Below, piece after piece: positions 1 through 5,429 of a stretch of DNA of 5,906 bases. The position numbers were made by a program, and so were the translations under genes. The DNA is taken from assembly GCA_030271565.1 (NCBI GenBank), contig JARXKR010000107.1:1832-7737 (forward strand), written 5' to 3'. Position 1 is the first letter of the stretch, and every line of letters starts with the position of its first letter. The notes under the pieces are model-generated. The model was not told the DNA's origin and made no database searches. It saw only the letters and a list, made by a program, of their open reading frames with translations. The stretch comes from Pseudomonadota bacterium (GTDB lineage Bacteria > Pseudomonadota > Alphaproteobacteria > Sphingomonadales > Sphingomonadaceae).

Positions 1-1424
1 TCAAGTGCCGACGCGTTCTTGAACAAGATGCCGTTCATGGCACCGAGCCCTGTGCCAACCATGATCGCCATCGGCGTGGCAAGGCCCAGCGCGTCGGGGC
101 AAGCGATGACGAACACCGTGATCATCAGGCTGAGCGCGAACAGCAGTGGCTGACCGATCCACCAATACCATATGACGAACGTAAGAACCCCCACCACAAC
201 GGCGGCCAGAACCAGCCACTGCGATGCACGGTCGGCGAGCAGCTGGGCGGGCGCTTTCGAATTCTGCGCTTCCTGGACTAGTTTGACAATCTGGGCGAGC
301 GCGGTGTCCGCCCCGACCTTGGTTGCCTGATACTTGAAGGTGCCGCTTTTGTTGATGGTTGCGCCGATGACATTGTCGCCGACCTTCTTTTCGACCGGCA
401 TCGACTCACCGGTGAGCATCGACTCATCGACAGTCGAATCTCCCTCGATCAAAACGCCATCGACCGGGATCTTGTTACCCGGTCGGATCACCACGATATC
501 GCCGGTGACGATCTCTGCGGTAGCGACCTCGACCTCCTTGCCATCGCGCAAGATCATTGCCTTGGGCGGGGCGAGATCCATCAGCGCGCGAATGGCTTCG
601 GACGCACCCGCACGCGCGCGCATTTCCAGCCAATGTCCCAGCAGGATAAACACCAGCAGGATCGCCGACGCTTCGTAAAATTGCTGTCCGCCCCAGATGA
701 AGGTCGAACCAACACTGAAAGTGTAACCGGTGCCGACGCTCAGGACGACCAGCACCGCCATATTCGCGACACCGCTGCGGATGGCGCGATACGCCGCCAC
801 GACAAACGGCCAGACCGGATAGAGGATGGCCGCGCTCGCCAATACGAATAAGACAAGGTCGAGCCGGAGACCGAACGGCGGCGTGATTTTGATGAAGTCC
901 ATACCCATCGGCGAGAGGGCGAAGATTGGCAGGCTGAAGGCGAGCGCGATCCAGAACCGGTTGCGCATGTCGCGAACCATGCTTTGCATGTCATGGCCCC
1001 CGCCATGGCCCATTTCCTGAGCCATAGCGTCGTTGTTCTGGCCGCCATGATCTTTATGCTCAAGCTTCGCCTCGTCAGGCTTCTTAGCCGACATGTCCAT
1101 CCCGGCATGCCCTGCATGAGCTTTCGCGCTGGACGGTTTGGAAATCGCATCAGCAGCCTTCGGGGCGGCCTTGCTGCCAGCTGGATGGTCGGCACAAACA
1201 TGCTTGGGAAGCGCTTCCCCTGAGCAGTGGAAGCCGCATTCCTTGATCGTCGCCTTGATCTTGGCGAGGCTGGTCTTTTTGGGATCATAGGCGACGGTGG
1301 TTGCGCCGGACACGGCATTGACCGTGACATGTCCGACACCGACAACGCGCTTCAATTGCTTTTCAATTCCGCGCGCGCCAAGCACCGAAAACAGATTCCC
1401 GACTTCGAGGGTGCTGGTGGTCAT
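1..1424 (-). CDS. Heavy-metal (probably copper) P1B-type ATPase, CPD variant, C-terminus cut by window edge
   Basis: This inner-membrane pump uses ATP to move a metal ion, probably copper, out of the cytoplasm. The frame is open from ATG 1424 to the window edge, giving 474 residues. Residues 6-66 look like a heavy-metal-associated (HMA) domain, but the usual CxxC position reads SVLG (13-16); cysteines occur instead at 63, 66 and 77. Residues 78-150 are a His/Met-rich linker. Six membrane segments follow, at about 155-175, 188-212, 221-240, 249-268, 402-424 and 427-460. The actuator loop carries TGES at 338-341, and segment six carries CPD at 442-444 followed by ALGLATP. The DKTG phosphorylation site, HP motif and nucleotide-binding domain lie beyond base 1. 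A Shine-Dalgarno sequence, GGAGAAGG, sits 5 bases before the ATG. The Cys-rich peptide gene is 79 bases upstream. The family is clear; the metal is inferred from the linker and neighbours. Confidence 0.93.
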   Translation of the reverse strand, partial: MTTSTLEVGNLFSVLGARGIEKQLKRVVGVGHVTVNAVSGATTVAYDPKKTSLAKIKATIKECGFHCSGEALPKHVCADHPAGSKAAPKAADAISKPSSAKAHAGHAGMDMSAKKPDEAKLEHKDHGGQNNDAMAQEMGHGGGHDMQSMVRDMRNRFWIALAFSLPIFALSPMGMDFIKITPPFGLRLDLVLFVLASAAILYPVWPFVVAAYRAIRSGVANMAVLVVLSVGTGYTFSVGSTFIWGGQQFYEASAILLVFILLGHWLEMRARAGASEAIRALMDLAPPKAMILRDGKEVEVATAEIVTGDIVVIRPGNKIPVDGVLIEGDSTVDESMLTGESMPVEKKVGDNVIGATINKSGTFKYQATKVGADTALAQIVKLVQEAQNSKAPAQLLADRASQWLVLAAVVVGVLTFVIWYWWIGQPLLFALSLMITVFVIACPDALGLATPMAIMVGTGLGAMNGILFKNASAL

Positions 1425-1429
1425 GATTA

Positions 1430-1451
1430 CCTTCTCCGGCACCGGTGAAGG
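1430..1451 (-). promoter_or_regulatory. Hairpin covering the ribosome binding site of the ATPase
   Basis: On the minus strand the leader can fold with CCTTC pairing to GAAGG, an A-A mismatch, then CC pairing to GG around a GGTGCC loop. The right arm contains most of the Shine-Dalgarno sequence GGAGAAGG of the ATPase at 1424. Folding would hide the ribosome binding site, so translation may depend on ribosomes arriving from the peptide gene upstream or on another signal. The pairing is visible; a regulatory role is inference. Confidence 0.4.
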
Positions 1452-1503
1452 CGCTTCAGTTCAATTTCCTCATCTGCTGATCTGCGTTGGCGTGGAGGTC
1501 CGC

Positions 1504-1671
1504 TTAGCAGCAGGAACCGCCAGCCTTCTTGTGATCAGCGTGCCTTGCATCGGCAGCAGGCTTGGCATCAGGTTTGACGACAGCAGGAGCTGCCGCTTTG
1601 TCCTTTGCCATACCGCCGCAGCATCCATCGGACGTTGCTTTTTGCCCCGAAGGCGCGGTTTCATGTGTCAT
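1504..1671 (-). CDS. Small Cys/His-rich putative metal-binding peptide (55 aa)
   Basis: This is a soluble-looking 55-residue protein with no signal peptide or membrane segment. A DGCCGG motif holds Cys17-Cys18, and the chain ends in GGSCC with Cys54-Cys55. Between them is an Ala/Lys/Pro/Asp-rich linker with histidines at 44 and 47 (His3 is near the N-terminus). Paired cysteines at both ends plus histidines suggest a cytoplasmic metal-binding or metal-delivery peptide. The start at 1671 is chosen because AGGAGA lies 6 bases upstream; a longer reading from 1722 would lack such a site and add an Arg-rich stretch. It is the first gene after the promoter box at 1782 and precedes the metal ATPase, so the two probably share a transcript. 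I do not recognise a named family; copper binding is inferred from context. Confidence 0.8.
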   Translation of the reverse strand: MTHETAPSGQKATSDGCCGGMAKDKAAAPAVVKPDAKPAADARHADHKKAGGSCC

Positions 1672-1738
1672 TTCAAGTCTCCTGCTGAATGCGGATAACC
1701 GATCGACGACGCGTCGGCGCAACCGTGATCAGAATCTG

Positions 1739-1785
1739 ATTGTAGTCAGCACAGCGGCTCTCAGGGTAGCCTCGGAAACTACTCA
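1739..1785 (-). promoter_or_regulatory. Promoter with shared 18-base box, upstream of the Cys-rich peptide and ATPase
   Basis: Read on the minus strand, GTAGTTTCCGAGGCTACC runs from 1782 to 1765, followed after 20 bases by the -10-like hexamer TACAAT (1744-1739). No recognisable -35 hexamer is present; the box occupies and extends upstream of that position, as an activator site would. The predicted transcription start is near 1732, giving a leader of about 60 bases to the ATG at 1671. The box begins directly after the TGA stop (1785-1783) of the upstream membrane-protein gene. A 5-base inverted repeat, ATCAG/CTGAT (1728-1740), lies at the start site. Related boxes occur at 2914, 5345 and 5432. 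Confidence 0.6.
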
Positions 1786-2226
1786 GCCTCGCGCCTTGGA
1801 GGCACGCATGTCAGCGGCCAACGAGGATACGACGGCCACCAACCAAGGCAAAACAAAGGCCAGCAAAAGCCATTTGAAATCAGAGTCGATCAGGAAATTG
1901 GTGACCGCCATCCAGCCGATTGATACCACACCTGAAATTGACACGACAGCGGTGGGCAACGGCTTTGCCTCGCGGAAACTGGTTGCGGCGAGATATGCGG
2001 TCAATAGGCCGGTGGCGAACATATATCCCCCGAGCACACCAAAGACTCGCGAAACCCAAGGCAGAAATCCAGGAATCGCGTTCTGTATTTGAGCCAGGGA
2101 AGCGCCGACATATCGCGCGTCCTCCGGCAACAATGGGGGTCGCAGAAAAGCAAAGTAGGCACCCATGCCCATCAAAATCAGACCGCCCAAGCAAAGCGAT
2201 GTCTGCGCTAATCGACGAAGGCTCAT
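1783..2226 (-). CDS. Unrecognised four-helix integral membrane protein (147 aa)
   Basis: I do not recognise a family. The 147-residue chain has four hydrophobic segments at roughly 8-28, 59-80, 92-112 and 117-137, with short loops. A Pro-rich stretch, RPPLLPEDARYVG (29-41), follows the first helix and is the most motif-like part. There are no Cys or His clusters, so it does not resemble a metal-binding protein by itself. The C-terminal tail is basic. It lies 89 bases after the DUF5676-like gene on the same strand, so it may be the third gene of that transcript or use its own weak promoter at 2249-2278. No clear Shine-Dalgarno sequence precedes ATG 2226, which makes the start less certain. Its stop codon abuts the promoter box of the next block. 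Confidence 0.75.
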   Translation of the reverse strand: MSLRRLAQTSLCLGGLILMGMGAYFAFLRPPLLPEDARYVGASLAQIQNAIPGFLPWVSRVFGVLGGYMFATGLLTAYLAATSFREAKPLPTAVVSISGVVSIGWMAVTNFLIDSDFKWLLLAFVLPWLVAVVSSLAADMRASKARG

Positions 2227-2248
2227 GTCCGGATATCGTGCAGAGCCG

Positions 2249-2278
2249 ATAAAACCCTGAAGAGGACGCGAGGGTCAA
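2249..2278 (-). promoter_or_regulatory. Possible weak sigma-70 promoter before the four-helix membrane protein
   Basis: On the minus strand TTGACC (2278-2273) is followed after 18 bases by TTTTAT (2254-2249), about 23 bases before ATG 2226. The -35 is embedded in a 5-base inverted repeat, GTCAA/TTGAC (2274-2285). The hexamers match the general consensus only partly, and the shared box seen at the other promoters is absent, so this is a tentative internal promoter. Confidence 0.25.
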
Positions 2279-2315
2279 ACTTGACGTGTCCTAAAGACAT
2301 ACTTGGATAACCGCC

Positions 2316-2636
2316 TCAGCGCGCAGCGAAGAAATTGTAAATTGGGCCGAATACCAGCGCCACGTACCAACCCCAGGCCAAGCTCTCGATCAGCCCCAAA
2401 CAGAAGCTGGTCCAGCTCAGCAGTGTGAAGCCAGGCAGAAACAGCGCGAGTGCAGAATGAGCAATCGGCACGCTGGGCACGAAGACATAGGCGAGCACGC
2501 ACAGAATATACGAAAGCGCCAGAAACAGGCTCAACCCCATTCCAAGTGCGATTACGGGGATGAAATGTGCGGGCGATCCGGCAGTGCGGGTTCCCAGGAA
2601 TCGCCGACCGGCGAGGGGTTCAGTGTCGGTGCTCAT
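2316..2636 (-). CDS. DUF5676-like small membrane protein (106 aa)
   Basis: A polar N-terminal 25 residues is followed by two hydrophobic hairpin-like regions, about 27-52 and 60-100. The FLPGF turn (66-70) and the GLIESLAWGWYVALVFGPIYNFF ending pattern (residues 81-103, key Gly81, Glu84, Trp88, Gly90, Tyr100, Asn101) resemble DUF5676 inner-membrane proteins as I remember them. That family is known mainly from metal-resistance and redox gene clusters and has no assigned biochemical function. A strong ribosome binding site, GGAGGT, lies 5 bases before ATG 2636. The start overlaps the end of the His-rich gene by 17 bases, pointing to coupled translation and possibly a complex between the two products. 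The family call comes from memory of the pattern, not from a search. Confidence 0.75.
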   Translation of the reverse strand: MSTDTEPLAGRRFLGTRTAGSPAHFIPVIALGMGLSLFLALSYILCVLAYVFVPSVPIAHSALALFLPGFTLLSWTSFCLGLIESLAWGWYVALVFGPIYNFFAAR

Positions 2637-2811
2637 TTTTGACCTCCGTGCTGCGAGGAAAGTCTAGAGCGCCGTTCGATGTTGCATCGTCCGGCTTGTT
2701 TTCGCCGTGACGATGGCCGTGCCCGTGGCCCATGATATGGGCACCGCACCCGAACCGCATCATCACAAAAAAGAACGCGCCCCAGAGCAGGAAATAGAGA
2801 TAGGTTGGCAT
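2620..2811 (-). CDS. His-rich single-helix membrane protein (63 aa)
   Basis: Residues 3-20 form one hydrophobic helix with two Met residues and an Arg at its end. It is followed immediately by GCGAHIMGHGHGHRHG, which offers Cys22, Met27 and histidines 25, 29, 31, 33 and 35. A polar tail ends in HRH (61-63). This arrangement suggests a membrane-anchored metal-binding tail, for copper or a similar soft or borderline metal; which side of the membrane the tail faces cannot be decided here. An AGGAG ribosome binding site lies 7 bases before ATG 2811. It is the first gene after the promoter box at 2914, and its end overlaps the DUF5676-like gene. Small proteins of this kind are common beside metal ATPases, but I cannot assign a family name. 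Confidence 0.8.
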   Translation of the reverse strand: MPTYLYFLLWGAFFFVMMRFGCGAHIMGHGHGHRHGENKPDDATSNGALDFPRSTEVKNEHRH

Positions 2812-2865
2812 CGCAAAACTCCTGCACTCACGGACGTTCGGGCTGGTACAGCGGAGACCAGATTG

Positions 2866-2885
2866 GCGGGATACTAGCGTCCCGC
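2866..2885 (-). promoter_or_regulatory. Perfect 6-base inverted repeat around a -10 element
   Basis: GCGGGA (2866-2871) and TCCCGC (2880-2885) are perfectly complementary around an 8-base loop, and an outer pair CCAGA (2858-2862) / TCTGG (2894-2898) encloses them. It lies 30-49 bases past the GH130 stop, so it could help end that transcript, but no T-run follows on either strand. Because the -10-like TAGTAT (2876-2871) sits inside it, an operator role is equally possible. Confidence 0.35.
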
Positions 2886-2917
2886 GAAGCGAGTCTGGTA
2901 GCCTCGGAAATTACCTA
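2871..2917 (-). promoter_or_regulatory. Promoter with shared 18-base box, upstream of the His-rich/DUF5676 genes
   Basis: On the minus strand GTAATTTCCGAGGCTACC runs from 2914 to 2897 and matches the box at 1782 in 17 of 18 positions. After 20 bases comes TAGTAT (2876-2871), a plausible -10 at exactly the offset seen at 1744. The predicted start is near 2864, leaving a leader of about 53 bases to ATG 2811. The TAG stop of the GH130 gene (2917-2915) directly abuts the box. Confidence 0.6.
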
Positions 2918-4243
2918 TTCCATCGCAGCGAGCAGCAGATCAATCGGCACCGTCGCAAAAGTCGTAAAACTGTCAGCGACGGCATAAGGGAGCACGAGCG
3001 TGCGATCGTGGACCATCGCGCCGCAGGTATAGGCGACATTGGGCACATAGCCGTAGCGTTGTTCTGCGCTCGGCTGGATCAGCGGGCGGGTCATGCGCGC
3101 CAGCAATTTGGAGGGATCGTTGCGGTCGAGCAGGCAGACGCCAAGGCAATAGTTGCGCACGGCGCCGACGCCGTGGGTGACAACCAGCCATCCCTCCTCG
3201 ATTTCGATCGGCGAGCCGCCATTGCCGATCTGGACAAATTCCCATGGCCAGCGGGGTTCGACGACGATCTTGCTCCCGTTCTGCCAATCGTAAGGATCGG
3301 TGGACGTCAGCAGCCAGATGTTCTCGTGGTCCTGGCGCCCAAGCATGGCGTAGCGACCGTCGATGCGGCGCGGGAACAGCGCCATGCCTTTGCCGTTTGC
3401 CGCCTCTCCCCGAAGCGCGTTCAACTCGAAGGTGACAAAGTCGGTCGTGCGTAGCAGTTCCTGCCGGATCGCTTGCCCGCTGAACGCCGTATAGGTGCCG
3501 AAATAACTCACGTTCCCGTCGTCGTCGACGAACCGTACCAGCCGCATATCCTCGATCCCGTGCCGCTGATGGATCGTCATCGGGAAAATCACGAGTTCTG
3601 ACAGGTCTTGGCCTGCCTCACCGAACAGCCGGACCCCCGGATCGTCGGGCACGCCGCCGGGAATATTCTCGATCCGCGGCGCGATTGCCATCGGCCCTGC
3701 AGGGTCGACGGTCAGCGCGCCGTCGGGCCCGCAAATTCCGGTACGGAAAGTGACCGAGGAGACATGTCCTTCGCCGACTCCGCGCAATGAAAGAACAAAA
3801 CGAAGGGCACCGGCGGGAACGCCTGCCTGATCGGGATGGGCTACGATGCTCGGGTTGAACAGCGCCGCTGCCTCGAATGCATATTCTTCGCTGAAATAGG
3901 CCCCGATCAAAAGCGCCTGCGCCCGCTTGATCGAGCAGTGATCGATCAACAGCCCGTTGACTTCGTGAAACCGCCGCTGGAGGACATGTTCGACATCGCG
4001 GTGACGGTCGGCCAGGTTCGCGGTCACATTATCGAGTTCGGTCTGCAGTCCGGCATCGTCGAGCGCAAGCACCCGGTCGGCGATGCGCTGCGCGCGCGGG
4101 CCCCGTTTTGGTACCAACGCTGGGGGATCATCGGCGGGCACGAACGGGCGAATGACCACGCGCGATGGATCGGGCCGAAGCATTATCGGCAGATGGGTCA
4201 TGATATCGCCGGTCGGCAGGGCGGGAGTTGATCGCGGTTTCAC
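2915..4243 (-). CDS. Glycoside hydrolase family 130 protein (mannoside phosphorylase/glycosidase type, 442 aa)
   Basis: GH130 enzymes are five-bladed beta-propellers that phosphorolyse or hydrolyse mannosides; the reaction and linkage cannot be read from this sequence. After a helical N-terminal region (about 40-115) come FNPSIVAHPDQ (129-139), SLRGVGEGHVSSVTFRTG (152-169), and GIEDMR (229-234), whose Asp232 fits the family's general-acid ED-x-R motif. Further along are ENIWLL (307-312), GNGGSPIEIEEGWLVVTHG (340-358) and GYVPNVAYTCG (398-408). No signal peptide is seen, so it should be cytoplasmic. The GTG at 4243 is chosen because it overlaps the TGA of the dehydrogenase gene as GTGA, typical of coupled translation; ATG 4201, giving MTHLPIML, is the alternative, and neither has a clear ribosome binding site. 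Pairing with a triose-phosphate enzyme suggests a role in sugar-phosphate or storage-mannan metabolism. The family call is firm, the substrate unknown. Confidence 0.9.
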   Translation of the reverse strand: MKPRSTPALPTGDIMTHLPIMLRPDPSRVVIRPFVPADDPPALVPKRGPRAQRIADRVLALDDAGLQTELDNVTANLADRHRDVEHVLQRRFHEVNGLLIDHCSIKRAQALLIGAYFSEEYAFEAAALFNPSIVAHPDQAGVPAGALRFVLSLRGVGEGHVSSVTFRTGICGPDGALTVDPAGPMAIAPRIENIPGGVPDDPGVRLFGEAGQDLSELVIFPMTIHQRHGIEDMRLVRFVDDDGNVSYFGTYTAFSGQAIRQELLRTTDFVTFELNALRGEAANGKGMALFPRRIDGRYAMLGRQDHENIWLLTSTDPYDWQNGSKIVVEPRWPWEFVQIGNGGSPIEIEEGWLVVTHGVGAVRNYCLGVCLLDRNDPSKLLARMTRPLIQPSAEQRYGYVPNVAYTCGAMVHDRTLVLPYAVADSFTTFATVPIDLLLAAME

Positions 4244-5295
4244 GCGCTGGACAAGAGGGCGGTTACGTCCCCAATCCCGAGACTGGCGTTCGTCATCGCG
4301 ATAGATGCATCGGCATCGTCAACTGCCCCGACAAGGGCGCGGATGGCATCAATCGTTTCGGGGATCACGATCGCTTGGTTGTCGACCATATAGGCATAGA
4401 ACAGCTCGTCGCCTTCGACGCGGAGCATATCCGACCACAGCGCCACTTCGTAGAGATTCCCGTGCGGCCTGCCGAGATCGCTCATCATTTCCTTCACGGA
4501 ATTGAGCGCGCCAAGCCCGTCAGTCGCGCGGATCAGGGCAATCCGCGACGAGGCGGCAAACGCCGCGATCACCGCCTCCTTGCTCGCCGGTCGCGTCATC
4601 TGCACCGACCAATAGTGTAGGTGCCCGATGGTTTCGGGCACTTTGACCGCCATCGTCACCAGATCAAGATCAGGATCGACGCTGTTGGCATCCGGCCCCT
4701 GATGGCTTGGAATTTCAGGTTCCGGCACGAGCGTGTTCATGATGCCGCCATGGTCGCTTTCCCAAGGATCGGTCGCGCGACGCAGTAATGTTCCGCGTGC
4801 CTTGATGAGCAGCCCGGCATTTTTGAGCGCTGTAAGGGTGCGGACGATCGAGGTGGTGTTGCACGAGACGACGCGAGTCGAGCCGCAGCGCAGCGCCGTC
4901 GCATAGCTCGATTCTGCAACAAACGAATGGCCGGTTACAGTGTGTTTTTCGCCGCCCTGAACGATGAATGGCTTGCCCGCTTGCCGGTAAATCTCTGCGT
5001 TGGCTGCTCCCACAGCCTTCGGAGTGCAATCGACGATGACATCCGCCAACCCAATCAGCGCGGCCAGATCACCGGCTATGGGCAAACCGGCACCTTCCAT
5101 CAGTTTCACATGTTCGGTAGTTGCGCCGAACAGCTTCATGCCCAAATGTGTCGCGACCTGAAGGCGCCAGTCCGCACCGATGTCGGCCACGCCGACGAGC
5201 TCCATATCGTCTTGCATCCGAACAGCGGCAGCCACGCGTTTGCCGATGACGCCGTAGCCGTTAACGGCAACACGTATCGTTCCAGGCTCAATCAT
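4240..5295 (-). CDS. gap: Type II (archaeal-type) glyceraldehyde-3-phosphate dehydrogenase (351 aa)
   Basis: The enzyme interconverts glyceraldehyde 3-phosphate and 1,3-bisphosphoglycerate with NAD(P). The sequence follows archaeal GAPDH throughout: the nucleotide-binding VNGYGVIGKRVA near residues 11-22, VDCTPK (88-93), VQGGEKH (112-118), catalytic VVSCNTTS with Cys145, LLRRATDP (170-177), PSHQGPD (197-203) with the likely base His198, and VIPETIDAIRAL (310-321). The length fits the family, about 340 residues. ATG 5295 is preferred over 5358, since the extra 21 residues are unlike the family and would run through a promoter box. No ribosome binding site precedes 5295, but the predicted transcription start falls on this ATG, so the message may be leaderless. 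Type II GAPDH is uncommon in bacteria; a central-metabolism enzyme inside a metal locus suggests a stress-resistant substitute (inference). It overlaps GH130 by 4 bases. Confidence 0.92.
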   Translation of the reverse strand: MIEPGTIRVAVNGYGVIGKRVAAAVRMQDDMELVGVADIGADWRLQVATHLGMKLFGATTEHVKLMEGAGLPIAGDLAALIGLADVIVDCTPKAVGAANAEIYRQAGKPFIVQGGEKHTVTGHSFVAESSYATALRCGSTRVVSCNTTSIVRTLTALKNAGLLIKARGTLLRRATDPWESDHGGIMNTLVPEPEIPSHQGPDANSVDPDLDLVTMAVKVPETIGHLHYWSVQMTRPASKEAVIAAFAASSRIALIRATDGLGALNSVKEMMSDLGRPHGNLYEVALWSDMLRVEGDELFYAYMVDNQAIVIPETIDAIRALVGAVDDADASIAMTNASLGIGDVTALLSSA

Positions 5296-5302
5296 TGGGA
5301 AT

Positions 5303-5348
5303 TTTCTACGCCGATGATCCGCTGACAGGCAGGTTCGGAAACTACTCA
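5303..5348 (-). promoter_or_regulatory. Promoter with shared 18-base box, upstream of the type II GAPDH/GH130 pair
   Basis: On the minus strand GTAGTTTCCGAACCTGCC runs from 5345 to 5328 and matches the box at 1782 in 15 of 18 positions, including the first 11. The -10-like TAGAAA (5308-5303) starts 37 bases from the box start, one base less than at the other copies. The predicted start is within a base or so of 5295, the A of the ATG, implying a leaderless transcript. The three bases before the box are TGA, as at 1785-1783. Confidence 0.55.
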
Positions 5349-5390
5349 CATGTTCCATGCCGGATGCCTTTGCGAGGCGTTCTAAGCAGG

Positions 5391-5429
5391 AGTGGGACTT
5401 GAGAGATGCCCTTGACCGGAACCCCCACT
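5391..5429. repeat. Inverted repeat between the two divergent promoters
   Basis: AGTGGG (5391-5396) and CCCACT (5424-5429) are complementary with 27 bases between them. The pair lies between the two back-to-back promoter boxes and its right arm touches the plus-strand box. It may be an additional binding site or a chance repeat; nothing more can be said from the sequence. Confidence 0.25.

Noticed and set aside
740..1345. Minus-strand reading frame of 201 codons
   Set aside because: It lies in another frame of the P-type ATPase gene; its product is Ser/Arg-rich with no domain, while the ATPase frame keeps all family motifs.
1456..1473. Five-codon open frame (MRKLN) just before the hairpin in the ATPase leader
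   Set aside because: It has no ribosome binding site and is too short to distinguish from chance.
1672..1722. Extending the Cys-rich peptide to a start at 1722
   Set aside because: The ATG at 1671 has a well-spaced AGGAGA, and the extension begins close to the predicted transcription start and adds an unlikely Arg-rich stretch.
3008..4231. Plus-strand frames of 148 and 131 codons (3008-3454 and 3836-4231)
   Set aside because: They are antisense to the GH130 gene and arise from its GC-rich codon pattern; no ribosome binding sites or domains are seen.
5296..5358. Extending the dehydrogenase to the upstream ATG at 5358
   Set aside because: The added residues are unlike the family N-terminus and would place a promoter box and its -10 inside the coding sequence.
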